A DNA stretch of 64,000 nucleotides from Enterocloster bolteae (GCF_002234575.2 NZ_CP022464.2:6324001-6388000), one strand, 5' to 3'. Positions 18,005 to 26,828 are shown, counted from the first letter of the stretch. Numbers and translations: made by a program. The notes: a model not told the origin generated them from the sequence alone.

Positions 18005-18400
18005 GAGGTTCAGTGCATTTTACTGTGAGCAAGTCAGCCGAACAGCTTTCGCTAAAGCTCATGGGAATCTCACCCCTGCATGGTTCTCATCCAGCCGTAC
18101 CCTTTGCCAGCGGTGCTACATCATCACACGGACTAAGGCTGTACGGAAGTATCATTATCACGATAGAAAGGTCATGGCAGCAGCTCTGCAGTAAGCTGCT
18201 TATGGAACACTGGCAGGAATCGCTATCCGGTTTCATCCCTCCTTTGGTGGGTTACGGCGTGCCAGCCCAACGGCTCTCTTTCTATCGAAACGTATTCGGC
18301 TGCTTTATGCTGCGTTGATTAGACGCTTTCTTTTTCAAGGAACTATCCGGCTTGTCAGCCTGTTAAAATGCACTGACAGCAATACATTTTAATAGACTGG
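18005..18400 (-). ncRNA. Candidate structured RNA between orf8 and xis (ICE1)
   Basis: No protein is encoded here, yet pairing is dense. Arms CAGTGCATTTTA (18011-18022 with 18364-18375, 12 bp) enclose the whole region. CGATAGAAAG/CTTTCTATCG (10 bp), an AGCAGC/GCTGCT hairpin, AGCTTT-AGCG-AAAGCT and CCGTAC/GTACGG lie inside. The 3' outer arm can also pair locally as TTAAAATG/CATTTTAA (18363-18370 with 18385-18392), so two folds exclude each other. Three blocks recur in the same order at 46258-46339 in ICE2. No known RNA family could be matched by eye. Confidence 0.45.
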
Positions 18401-18456
18401 CAAGCTCTGTCTGGGAAGCATGGGCTTGTCCATGCTTCCACAGGAGAGCGTTATTT

Positions 18457-18696
18457 TTAGTTTGATTCCCTGATTTCAAAAGATAAAATTTTTGCAATCA
18501 GACGTGTTTCCATCCGGCGGCGTAGGGTTTCATCTACAACCATGTGGGTATTTCCGTATTCGTCTTTCATAGGACGCATGGAACGGCTTGCAATAAAACC
18601 GCTATAATGGCGTACAATCTGGTTGACTGCTTCAATATCGCCGTCCGCAGCCCTTACAATCACAGGAAACGGAATCATAGGGTGCTTTGCTGTCAT
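18457..18696 (-). CDS. Tn916 Orf8-type helix-turn-helix regulator
   Basis: 79 residues (PFPVIVRAADGDIEAVNQIVRHYSGFIASRS ... LRRRMETRLIAKILSFEI), typical of the small helix-turn-helix protein paired with the sigma-like Orf7 in Tn916 family elements. Its start overlaps the orf7 stop by 4 bp (ATGA). Established for Tn916: the orf7-orf8 products raise transcription of xis, int and transfer genes. Confidence 0.85.
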   Translation of the reverse strand: MTAKHPMIPFPVIVRAADGDIEAVNQIVRHYSGFIASRSMRPMKDEYGNTHMVVDETLRRRMETRLIAKILSFEIRESN

Positions 18697-19115
18697 GCTT
18701 CTTCCTCCATAAATTTTTTGATAAATTCCAGTCCGGCGTGTCTTCTTCTCTGGATGGTAGAACGGTTGACTTCCAGAATTTTTGAAATTTCCGTATCGTC
18801 AAATCCAAGAAAATAATATCTCAGGATAACATCACGTTTCTTTTCGTCCAGATGTTCCAATGCTTCTGCTAACAGGCTGTTTTCAATGCGGACAGTAAAT
18901 CCATCCATTTCAAAAGTATGGAAATGGGATGGGTATGTGTCTTCGGAAGAAAACAGATTGACGGTGTAATCATCCATATCACAGAACAGGGTTTCCCGTT
19001 TACACTGTCTGGATAACACTTTGAGATAGTCTTTGCGTTCATCCTCCATAGCGACCTTGCAGATGTAATCAAACTGGTTCTCTATGGTTGCCTGAAATTC
19101 AGATGGCTTCATCAT
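18693..19115 (-). CDS. Tn916 Orf7-type sigma-70-like regulator
   Basis: 140 residues; the C-terminal half (AEALEHLDEKKRDVILRYYFLGFDDTEISKILEVNRSTIQRRRHAGLEFIKKFM) is a sigma region-4-type helix-turn-helix. AAGGGGGTGAG precedes a double ATG. It forms a pair with orf8 and probably drives the excision/transfer genes. Confidence 0.88.
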   Translation of the reverse strand: MMKPSEFQATIENQFDYICKVAMEDERKDYLKVLSRQCKRETLFCDMDDYTVNLFSSEDTYPSHFHTFEMDGFTVRIENSLLAEALEHLDEKKRDVILRYYFLGFDDTEISKILEVNRSTIQRRRHAGLEFIKKFMEEEA

Positions 19116-19370
19116 TACTCACCCCCTTTCTTGCCTTAAAAGAGGGTAGAAGATTTCTTGACTTCCCCCTTTCGTGCTTAGTCCCGACACGAAAGGGCTG
19201 TTTGTTGCATTATCTGTTAAATTTTCTAATTTCTAATGACACAACAAAAATAATAGGTGCAAAGCCATCTAGCATATGGCATTTTAAAACAATTCAAAAT
19301 GGTATTTGCATTTATAGGCAAATAAAAAGAGAGCGCAAAAATGCACTCCCTCTTTAAATATAAATACCGT
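19116..19370. other. Intergenic region with two hairpins
   Basis: There is no gene. CCCTTTCGTG (19167-19176) pairs with CACGAAAGGG (19188-19197), a 10-bp stem in the leader of orf7. A second hairpin at 19328-19358 (GAGGGAGTGCA/TGCGCTCTC arms with a T-run on the minus strand) is the probable terminator of the VanZ-like gene. Confidence 0.55.
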
Positions 19371-19907
19371 TCATTCTTTAAGCCAATTTAATATATGATA
19401 TTTCTCCGCTAGTGTAATTATAAATAATCCCACTAAAATTCCAGCTATTTGTAACATAAAATCATCAATATCAATCACATAATTGGGAAAGCCAGTAATC
19501 AAATTAATAAGCAACTGAATAGGTTCAATAAATATACCTGCTAAAATACTAATAATGCTGATTTTCTTTACAGATGCTCTTAAAATAATATAAATCAATA
19601 TTGGTATAGGCATTGTTAATACTATATGTCCGGCTATACTTATAAATCCCAAATTTTTCAATGTTTTAAATGGGATAGTTTGTAAAGTCAGCCATGGGCT
19701 AATACTATCAATGCTTTTACTTATAACTGTTGGAGAAAAATATATACCAATTAAAAAAACACAGTAGAAAGCAGTCAGAATATAACCTATCATATAAAAA
19801 GTGGATTCGTTTTTTTTAACGAAAGAGTATATTCCAAGTATGCCTAGAACAATAAATAACATTATAAATATCTTTAAGTCAGGAATCTGTCTTATATATG
19901 TCCACAT
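19371..19907 (-). CDS. VanZ-like membrane protein
   Basis: 178 residues with about five transmembrane helices and the family-like C-terminal segment EPIQLLINLITGFPNYVIDIDDFMLQIAGILVG. VanZ-like proteins are membrane proteins of unclear mechanism linked in some cases to glycopeptide tolerance. It is AT-rich like the neighbouring cargo. GAGGAAGG lies before the ATG. No van ligase genes are nearby, so resistance should not be assumed. Confidence 0.78.
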   Translation of the reverse strand: MWTYIRQIPDLKIFIMLFIVLGILGIYSFVKKNESTFYMIGYILTAFYCVFLIGIYFSPTVISKSIDSISPWLTLQTIPFKTLKNLGFISIAGHIVLTMPIPILIYIILRASVKKISIISILAGIFIEPIQLLINLITGFPNYVIDIDDFMLQIAGILVGLFIITLAEKYHILNWLKE

Positions 19908-20014
19908 AATTACCTTCCTCGTCTTTATAAAAAGGGATACAGGTATCTTCCACCTGCATCCCTAAAAATATCACCTTTCTGTTATTCAGGCTTTGCAATG
20001 TATATTACAACTTC

Positions 20015-20533
20015 TTAGAAGTTATAGCTAATATTTAACGTTCCTGTCACACGGTAGCCAGTAGCTTCTATTAATCTTAAATAAATTCGATATGTTCCAC
20101 TTCCATCTCCAGTAAGTGTTACAGACCCTCCATCTTTTGCGGATACGTAAGCATAATCAGTAGCAGACCATTTATTTGTCACTGCTGATTTTTTTTCCAG
20201 TCCTATATATAAATCTGAATCATCGCCCCCTGGATATCCATAGCTCTCTATCCATACATTAATATCAAAAGTAGGTGTATCTGAAACTACCCAGTTTTGC
20301 TTCGTATAAATCCCACCGGTCATATCAAAGTCACCTCGATATGTACCGCTTCCTCTTACATCGGCGTTAATAATTATCGCCTCATAATTTGGATTGCTGT
20401 CATCAACAAAATCAAGATGTCTCCCATCGGTGGGGACCATCTGAACTGAAAAAGTATCTGCATATGCACTTATAGGTAAACAAACCATTAAAAATATTGA
20501 AATAAAAATCGAAAATATCTTTTTTATGAACAT
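20015..20533 (-). CDS. Small secreted beta-rich protein
   Basis: 172 residues with a clear signal peptide (MFIKKIFSIFISIFLMVCLPISAYA, cleavage after AYA). The mature part is Ser/Thr/Gly/Asp-rich and predicted beta-sheet. Its C-terminus (GSGTYRIYLRLIEATGYRVTGTLNI) matches the pattern at the end of the M56 receptor encoded upstream (SGSYKIFLEG...IHITGSITI). AGGAGG precedes the start. I know no family; it may be the ligand or effector of the receptor. Confidence 0.7.
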   Translation of the reverse strand: MFIKKIFSIFISIFLMVCLPISAYADTFSVQMVPTDGRHLDFVDDSNPNYEAIIINADVRGSGTYRGDFDMTGGIYTKQNWVVSDTPTFDINVWIESYGYPGGDDSDLYIGLEKKSAVTNKWSATDYAYVSAKDGGSVTLTGDGSGTYRIYLRLIEATGYRVTGTLNISYNF

Positions 20534-20658
20534 AACTTATCCTCCTTCCACATTTTTAATAGACACTGCTCTATTTGTAATTCCCCATTGGAATCCACCT
20601 CTTTTCTCTAGCCGCTACCTCAGGAAACATACTTTCAATGGCATTATATTGAGACTGT

Positions 20659-22077
20659 TTATTTTAATATAGTTATGCTTCCGGTAATATGTATACTCTT
20701 TGACGTAGTACCCTCCAAGAATATTTTATAGCTTCCAGATTGCTCAATTGAAAATGTATGGTCAATCCATCCATTAGAAGTCTGGACATATATTCTCTTG
20801 CCTTTGGAATCCTCAAGTCCCGCCTTAAAACTGTCAGAACTACTATCTGATTGTAGTATAAAAGCCACTTTATTACCTGAGGTCAAAGAAAGACTATCTC
20901 CATACTTCACACTTTTTCCATCAATTGTTATATCAATTGACGTTACTCCCCTTGGATTTATTTGTATCGGGTATTCTATTACATCTTCCGAATAGTGAAA
21001 TTCCGTCTTCTCAGATAATTCTGTAGATTCCTGCTGGACTTCAACTTCCGTAATCCAAAGTTTCTTTACCACTAAATCCTGTAAATTTGACATACCCCAA
21101 GAAGCAGCAAACACTGTAAGGGGACACATCAAAACCATTGACATTACCAACACAGCAAATGATATTCTCTTTGTTTTTTCAGTCTTTTTCATGATATTTC
21201 CGATTCTCCTTTCCAAACCGTTTACCGTATGGCCGGTAAGCGACACGGTAGTTATACCAAGCTCTTTTTCCTGTATTTGTAAAATTAGTTCCGCATACAT
21301 AGTATGTCTTTTGATGGGCTGGCGATTAAGTACTTTCTCATCACAGGCCATTTCATTTACTTCAACAAAATAATCTGATAGTCTGTAAATAAGCGGATTA
21401 AACCAATGCAGAGCGCATAAAATAAATACAAGTCTGCGAAAAAAATAATCCTGATTTTTGCAGTGAACCAACTCATGCTTTAACAGCAACCCCCATTCTT
21501 CCTGCGTGTAGTTATTCTCCGGCAAGAAAATTTTCTGTTCAAATATTCCTGTCATAAAAGGAGACTGAATTATTTCATTCGATAATAACAACACCGGACC
21601 CTTCAGACCTAATTCATTCATTGCCTCTCTTTTTGTCTCTAATAGAAGTTTATCCTGAGTATACTTACTGCATTTTTCTAGTTTTTTGAGAATCCTTCTG
21701 TCATTTGTATATTTGAAGATACCATAATAGATAAATCCTAAAAACCAGGCGAGAAAAAGCAACAGAGATATCCAGTGATTTCCCCAAGGTGTTCCGTAGC
21801 TAATTGAACTTTTGTGAATGGTATCCATATAAAGCAAATCATCACTGACCAAATAAATTCTTTCCCCAAAAACGAATTTATACAAAATTACACCAGCCAA
21901 TACCGGCATACCAAAGGCACTGAATACTAGAACCATTTTAAAAAACAAACTTAAATGCTCCATGTCCATTCTTCTTTCCAGATGTTTTCCGGAAAGGGAT
22001 ATAACCGATATTAAAATATTCAATGAGACAAATAGCGTTACTAACAGTGCCAAAATGTCACTTATCTTCCAGCTCAT
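20659..22077 (-). CDS. BlaR1/MecR1-type M56 metallopeptidase receptor with unusual ectodomain
   Basis: 472 residues. Membrane helices lie in the first 125 residues; the zinc site HELVH (201-205) and Glu in NEMACDE (242) mark an intracellular M56 protease; a helix at about 308-326 leads to an extracellular C-terminus (330-472). In BlaR1 this part is a penicillin-binding sensor; here it is only ~140 residues, lacks SxxK and KTG motifs, and resembles the neighbouring secreted proteins. Known for the family: signal sensing activates the protease, which leads to cleavage of the BlaI-type repressor. The start overlaps blaI by 20 bp. Confidence 0.88.
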   Translation of the reverse strand: MSWKISDILALLVTLFVSLNILISVISLSGKHLERRMDMEHLSLFFKMVLVFSAFGMPVLAGVILYKFVFGERIYLVSDDLLYMDTIHKSSISYGTPWGNHWISLLLFLAWFLGFIYYGIFKYTNDRRILKKLEKCSKYTQDKLLLETKREAMNELGLKGPVLLLSNEIIQSPFMTGIFEQKIFLPENNYTQEEWGLLLKHELVHCKNQDYFFRRLVFILCALHWFNPLIYRLSDYFVEVNEMACDEKVLNRQPIKRHTMYAELILQIQEKELGITTVSLTGHTVNGLERRIGNIMKKTEKTKRISFAVLVMSMVLMCPLTVFAASWGMSNLQDLVVKKLWITEVEVQQESTELSEKTEFHYSEDVIEYPIQINPRGVTSIDITIDGKSVKYGDSLSLTSGNKVAFILQSDSSSDSFKAGLEDSKGKRIYVQTSNGWIDHTFSIEQSGSYKIFLEGTTSKSIHITGSITILK

Positions 22078-22471
22078 CTTCCAGCTCCTTTAAAAGATTT
22101 CTGGTTTTTTCTATCTGTGCTTTTGACAATGTCTTCCCACAGAAGGCAGCAACTAGGCGTTCAAAAGAAGTATTACCCAATACCCCCTCAATCTGTTGGC
22201 GAAGTAATGCCTGCTCATATTCTTCCTGTGTGACTAAAACCGTATAGAAATGATGGAGTCCACTTTGCTTTTTATCAACGTAGCCCTTTTCAGAAAGATG
22301 ATACAAAATCGTACTTTTTGTACCTCTTGCTTGTGGAAATGCCTGATAGATTTCCTCACTACTGACACCTTCTGGATGTTTCCAAATAAATTTCATAAAT
22401 TCAAACTCTGTAGCAGAAAGTTTTTTCTTTCCACCCAGATAATTTAAAGGTGCTTCAGCAGGTCTTGCCAT
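22058..22471 (-). CDS. BlaI/MecI/CopY family repressor
   Basis: 137 residues from the ATG giving MARPAEAPLNY, preceded by AAAGGAGGGG; a 30-codon upstream extension crosses the promoter and is rejected. The winged helix (KLSATEFEFMKFIWKHPEGVSSEEIYQAFPQ...TKSTILYHLSEKGYVDK) is classic for the family. It is co-transcribed with the M56 receptor. The palindrome in its own promoter is the expected binding site. Confidence 0.92.
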   Translation of the reverse strand: MARPAEAPLNYLGGKKKLSATEFEFMKFIWKHPEGVSSEEIYQAFPQARGTKSTILYHLSEKGYVDKKQSGLHHFYTVLVTQEEYEQALLRQQIEGVLGNTSFERLVAAFCGKTLSKAQIEKTRNLLKELEDELEDK

Positions 22472-22500
22472 AAATACCCCTCCTTTCTGTATATTTGTTA

Positions 22501-22545
22501 ATATAATTATATTTATATAATACCATATATTTGTGTTTTTGTTAA
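22501..22545 (-). promoter_or_regulatory. Promoter and BlaI-type operator of the blaI-M56 operon
   Basis: On the minus strand -35 TTAACA (22545-22540) and -10 TATTAT (22522-22517) are 17 bases apart. A perfect palindrome ATATAATTATAT (22501-22512) follows the -10 box, over the start site. Nearly the same block stands before the lipoprotein gene at 26829-26872. Confidence 0.75.
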
Positions 22546-22561
22546 TACATAATCTGTTCAT

Positions 22562-22839
22562 AATATTAAAAATCTTTGGACTGCATATTAATCCATTAAT
22601 CTTATCTCTTTTGTGATTCCATACTTTTATAGTAATATGAAGACGAAAAAGGGGAGAAGCCTTTAGATAAGGAATCTCGATGTTTCAGCGGCAAAAGCTA
22701 ATGTACTAATCATATATCAAACGTCTGCAAAACTGTTTTTATACTTTTACAAATGTCTTATTCCTCAAAAAAATTATTCCGTAAAAGTATACTTTTACGG
22801 AATAATTTTTTGGTGGATAGTGCTTCTTCTATAACCTAT
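22562..22839. other. Non-coding stretch with a 44-bp perfect palindromic terminator
   Basis: No gene is seen. The segment 22768-22811 is a perfect inverted repeat with 22-base arms and no spacer, starting with six A and ending with six T, so it can stop transcription from either side. It serves the secreted-protein gene ending at 22840. Confidence 0.7.
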
Positions 22840-23511
22840 TTAATCATCCACACTGCCAGACCCATGCAGAAATTCATTCCTAGGGAAATTTTCAGTAGCC
22901 AATTTAATATACATTGAATTACCAGGAATAGTAAAGTTTGCCCCACCCTTCACATCATCTGCATATCCCCGGAAACTCCCTACAGCATTTCCGTCAGACA
23001 TTACAGTCAGAATATAACTATAATTATCATTGGTGCCTGTAGACTGGCTCTTAGAATAATAAACGTCAGACTGGGAATCTACCCATACAGTACTATGAAC
23101 ATTCCAGTAAGCGCTTGGGGTAGTGCCACTTGTCTGGATATTGTAGTAGAAACTGCCTGTAGAGCTAATCCCCTCTATTATACCTGTATTGGGATATATT
23201 CTTGCTAAATCGGGTTCGGATTCAGAACTATTTGCTATTGTCCTGGCCATTATTCTATCCTGTTTTACCCCTTCTACCGCTTCTGCTTCACTATGGTAAA
23301 TAGAACCATTTATCAGTTCACCATTTTCATAGTTACCATCCAAAAGATAATCATCCTCGGATAACGTCTCTGCATTTCCCCGTGTTTCAACCTCGTACTG
23401 AACGGCTGGAAGGCTATCCAACAGTGATACTTCCTCTGCCATTGAGCTAAAAGATAATGCTGAGGTTGTCGATAATACCAAAATTAATGCTAGAATTTTT
23501 TTTGATTTCAT
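22840..23511 (-). CDS. Secreted protein of the M56/BlaI cargo block
   Basis: 223 residues with a signal peptide (MKSKKILALILVLSTTSALSFSSMA). After an acidic propeptide-like part (about 27-100) comes a Ser/Thr/Tyr-rich beta-type domain ending FTIPGNSMYIKLATENF...HGSGSV, which echoes the ends of the other secreted protein and the receptor ectodomain. The IS110 element lies right upstream and may have separated the gene from its promoter. No known family. Confidence 0.68.
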   Translation of the reverse strand: MKSKKILALILVLSTTSALSFSSMAEEVSLLDSLPAVQYEVETRGNAETLSEDDYLLDGNYENGELINGSIYHSEAEAVEGVKQDRIMARTIANSSESEPDLARIYPNTGIIEGISSTGSFYYNIQTSGTTPSAYWNVHSTVWVDSQSDVYYSKSQSTGTNDNYSYILTVMSDGNAVGSFRGYADDVKGGANFTIPGNSMYIKLATENFPRNEFLHGSGSVDD

Positions 23512-23529
23512 AATATTCCCCTTTCTACT

Positions 23530-23800
23530 ACAATATATTTATGGTTAATATCCCTTACAGCCAGTAAGGAATTATCCATCTTGTTGCTTAAGCTGTTACA
23601 ATGTTGGAGCAATCGGTATATCGGCCTCCTTTCTTGGACTTCGCGTCCGTAATTAAGACTGATAACCAGCTCCTCATTTGCAGCGTTCGTTTTATGCAGG
23701 TTGAACTGCCTTTGGTACGTTCGTGTCACACCACAGTAGATTGAATAGGCAATGAGTAAAACTGGTACTTATCTATTGCAATAATCTTTAGGAGTGACAA
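23530..23800 (+). ncRNA. Candidate bridge RNA region of the IS110 element
   Basis: Non-coding left end directly before the transposase, where IS110-group elements encode their bispecific bridge RNA. Stems visible: CCTTAC/GTAAGG (23551-23567), GGAC/GTCC around TTCGC, and GTTC/GAAC around a 14-base loop. Assignment rests mainly on position and on published knowledge of IS621-like elements. Confidence 0.5.
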
Positions 23801-23804
23801 ATTT

Positions 23805-25016
23805 ATGAACATGAACGCTGTTGGTATTGATGTTTCCAAAGGCAAAAGTATGATCGCCATTCTACGACCTTATGGAGAAATCGTTTCTTCTCCCTTTGAA
23901 ATCAAGCACACCTCCAGTAACATCCAATCCTTAATTGAGCAGATCCGATCAATCGAAGGTGAATCACGCATCGTTATGGAACATACTGGCCGTTACTACG
24001 AACCACTGGCTCGTGAGCTTTCTCTGGCAGGTCTTTTTGTAACTGCCGTAAATCCTAAGCTCATTAAAGATTTTGGAGCTCATTCTCTCCGCAAAGTAAA
24101 ATCTGATAAAGCTGACGCTGTAAAAATAGCTCGTTACACCCTTGACAGTTGGACGGAATTGAAACAGTATAGTCTTATGGACGAACTACGCAATCAACTA
24201 AAGACCATGAACCGTCAGTTTGGCTTCTACATGAAACACAAAACAGCTATGAAGAATAACCTCATCGGTATCCTCGATCAGACTTACCCTGGTGTTAATA
24301 CTTACTTTGATAGCCCTGCCCGTGAGGACGGCAGCCAGAAGTGGGTTGATTTTGCTACTACATACTGGCATGTGGACTATGTTCGTAAATTCTCATTAAA
24401 TGCATTTGTCGACCATTATCAGAAGTGGTGCAAACGTAGGAAGTATAACTTTAGCAAAGACAAGGCTGAAGAAATCTATGGAGCTGCAAAGGAGCTTGTT
24501 CCTATACTTCCAAAAGATGATCTAACCAAGCTGATCGTGAAACAGTCCATAGAACAATTAAACACTGCTTCCAAGACCGTGGAAGAGCTCCGTACCCTGA
24601 TGAATGACACAGCCGCCAAGCTGCCGGAATATCCCGTTGTTATGGGTATGAAGGGTGTTGGCCCGTCTCTTGGCCCTCAGCTTATGGCTGAAATCGGAGA
24701 TGTCACACGCTTTACCCACAAAGGGGCTATCACTGCATTTGCTGGTGTAGACCCAGGTGTCAACGAATCCGGAACCTATGAACAAAAAAGCGTTCCAACC
24801 TCCAAACGCGGCTCATCTTCCCTCCGAAAAACCTTATTTCAGGTCATGGACTGTCTCATCAAAACAAAACCGCAGGACGACCCTGTATATGCGTTTATTG
24901 ATAAGAAACGTGCTCAAGGAAAGCCTTACTATGTCTACATGACTGCAGGCGCTAATAAGTTTCTGCGTATCTATTACGGAAGAGTAAAAGAATATCTAAT
25001 GTCTCTTCCAGAATAG
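23805..25016 (+). CDS. IS110 family transposase (DEDD recombinase)
   Basis: 403 residues. The N-terminal RuvC-like DEDD domain shows VGIDVSK (Asp), IVMEHTGRYYEPL (Glu) and VKSDKADAVKIARY (two Asp). The C-terminal Tnp20 domain has MKGVGPSLGPQLMAEIGDVTRF and the catalytic serine region KRGSSSLRKTLF. The gene is intact, and it is the only plus-strand gene inside ICE1. Confidence 0.95.
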   Translation: MNMNAVGIDVSKGKSMIAILRPYGEIVSSPFEIKHTSSNIQSLIEQIRSIEGESRIVMEHTGRYYEPLARELSLAGLFVTAVNPKLIKDFGAHSLRKVKSDKADAVKIARYTLDSWTELKQYSLMDELRNQLKTMNRQFGFYMKHKTAMKNNLIGILDQTYPGVNTYFDSPAREDGSQKWVDFATTYWHVDYVRKFSLNAFVDHYQKWCKRRKYNFSKDKAEEIYGAAKELVPILPKDDLTKLIVKQSIEQLNTASKTVEELRTLMNDTAAKLPEYPVVMGMKGVGPSLGPQLMAEIGDVTRFTHKGAITAFAGVDPGVNESGTYEQKSVPTSKRGSSSLRKTLFQVMDCLIKTKPQDDPVYAFIDKKRAQGKPYYVYMTAGANKFLRIYYGRVKEYLMSLPE

Positions 25017-25090
25017 AGAATACCACATCCTTTCAGACCAGCAGATAATGGTGGTCTATTTGTTGTACCTGAAATTTAATCAACAATAAA

Positions 25091-25675
25091 TCTTGAAAAT
25101 TTCTCATTTTCCTATTGACTTTTTATTTGCAGGCTTAATATGGTTCAAAATGACTTAACGTTAAGATTAACTCTATTATTCTACCAAAAAGGATATAATC
25201 AATATATACTTTTATATTTCCAATCAATTCTATATTTATTTTCTACAGATTATCCAATACTTATTTTCCCGCCAATTTTATTTGACCATTGGCAGCACCT
25301 CCTTTACTTTAACGCTAAAGTGTGTTTCATTGACCCTGTCCAAAAATGTGATGACACATATTATACTTTAATTGAAATCATATAAAAAAATTCTTTCTTT
25401 TCACTTGAATGTGTAATATCGCAGGCGGAAGAAACAACATTTTATATTTTCAACTACTATTCTGATTTAACCGTGGTATATTCGTGGTAAAATGAGTGTT
25501 TTTCTATACCTCAGAATATTTGAAAGTATAGTATTTATTCGGATAATCGGAAATCAGACATAAAATTTAATTGGAAAAAATACACATTCTATGCAACGGT
25601 ATACTGTTATTATAAATATTTCTTTCCCTTTTCATCCAATGGTTATAAACCATAAAAATGACCAAACAGATTGAT
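25091..25675. other. AT-rich stretch without a recognisable gene
   Basis: About 585 bases between the IS110 right end and the lipoprotein gene. On the minus strand a good ribosome site (AAAGGAGGTGCTGCC, about 25296-25310) is followed by ATG and only three codons before a stop; shifting one base would give a short KIGGKISIG-like peptide. Nothing else can be supported; it may be decayed cargo. Confidence 0.4.
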
Positions 25676-26767
25676 TCAACTCCACCACTCCTCATTAGGA
25701 ACTGTATCATTCCAAAAACCTTCTACATACCAACTATTTGTCAAGTCTTTTTTTAAGTATATATATTTTTCATTTATACCTTGAAGCAAACCGCTATTTG
25801 GTGATGAATCAGAGGATATGATATATACTTTAAAACAGGCTTTATCATTCGTAGTCTTTATTTCTTCACTACTTGCAGTTAATTGCAGAGCATTCCACTC
25901 TTTTTGTAATTCTTCCGAATATTCTATACCTTCAGATAATGCACAAATACCGGCATATTCACCATAATTTATCATAGTACAATAAGAGAATATTAACGAT
26001 GAGGCCGACTCTGCCCCCTCATTAACGAATTGTTCATAAAAAAAATCGTCTTGTCTTGAAAGTTCCGGCATAGTACAATTCTTGTCGCTGAATAGTACCC
26101 ACTCCTTGTCGTCTCTAATATATGATATTCCTGTAATTTTTTCATTTCTAACATTCAATATGCCATAACTCCCGTCAGCAAATAAAACTGATTTTTTACT
26201 ACAACGATACGGCTTTACAGATAGTTGCTCAGGTGGGATGTCTTTTGTTAAAACAAAGTCTTCAAATATGTCTTTTTCAGAAATATCATTTGTTAAGTTT
26301 AAGTTTCTGGATATACGGTCATATTCATATGGAAGCTCAGAGGATGTAGACCATATCCATATAGTGTCAGCATTTGGACTGACTGATATCCTACAGGAAG
26401 AATCATTACTAAAATCATATCCTAATGCCTGTAAGTCAATACTATCCTCTATTTCACCAGTGGTCAGATTATAAATAAATAACCCAAAATAATCATGCAT
26501 TATAATAATGTTGTCATCCGCAAAGTCTAAAACCGGCATATCGGTTGCAATCTTTGTATTTACAGACCACTTGGCAGGAGTGGCCTGCATATTAAAACTT
26601 GGCGGTGATTCTGATGTATGTACCTCAGTTTTTCCCGTACTATTTATTGCTGCCGCTATTTGCTCCTGTTTAAGTTTTCCAGAGTTTGAACATCCAACAA
26701 CAATCGTACTGAAAGCCAATGGTATAATTGTAAAAGTTACAAATCTTGGCATTTTTGTAATAAACAA
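25676..26767 (-). CDS. Lipoprotein under BlaI-type operator
   Basis: 363 residues with a hydrophobic N-terminus and a lipobox ending VVGCSN, so it should be membrane-anchored outside the cell. The start is a TTG with GGAGGAG upstream; an ATG five codons later is possible. The body has beta-propeller-like short repeats (MPVLDFADDNIIIMHDYFGLFIYNLTTGEIEDSI). No family is recognised. Its promoter shares an operator with the blaI-M56 operon, so it is probably a member of that regulon. Confidence 0.7.
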   Translation of the reverse strand: MFITKMPRFVTFTIIPLAFSTIVVGCSNSGKLKQEQIAAAINSTGKTEVHTSESPPSFNMQATPAKWSVNTKIATDMPVLDFADDNIIIMHDYFGLFIYNLTTGEIEDSIDLQALGYDFSNDSSCRISVSPNADTIWIWSTSSELPYEYDRISRNLNLTNDISEKDIFEDFVLTKDIPPEQLSVKPYRCSKKSVLFADGSYGILNVRNEKITGISYIRDDKEWVLFSDKNCTMPELSRQDDFFYEQFVNEGAESASSLIFSYCTMINYGEYAGICALSEGIEYSEELQKEWNALQLTASSEEIKTTNDKACFKVYIISSDSSPNSGLLQGINEKYIYLKKDLTNSWYVEGFWNDTVPNEEWWS

Positions 26768-26828
26768 TCAAATCTCCTCCTTGTATTAAACTCCATCAAT
26801 AATGATAGAAATATAATATATTTAAATA

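Larger units (their letters stand above)
23520..25090 (+). mobile_element. IS110-family insertion sequence
   Basis: A DEDD transposase gene flanked by about 285 bases of non-coding left end and a short right end. IS110 elements lack terminal inverted repeats, so the ends are estimates. It is inserted in the AT-rich ICE1 cargo, upstream of the secreted-protein gene. Confidence 0.8.

Noticed and set aside
18005..18400. Possible group I intron, cobalamin riboswitch or RNase P identity of the structured region
   Set aside because: TAGTCC and GGTGAnATTCC recall parts of these RNAs, but the required partner motifs (GACTA, GCCCCCGC, GAGGAAAGTCC with its mates) are missing.
19371..19907. Glycopeptide resistance locus
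   Set aside because: Only a VanZ-like gene is present; no vanA/H/X ligase, reductase or dipeptidase is in the window.
20585..20645. A short protein-like frame (MFPEVAAREKRWIPMGNYK) behind the M56 gene
   Set aside because: No ribosome site and only 19 codons; probably remnant sequence.
15892..23618. GTTGGAGCAATCG found both beside the tRNA half and in the IS110 left end
   Set aside because: A 13-base match is expected many times by chance in 64 kb, and the flanks do not align.
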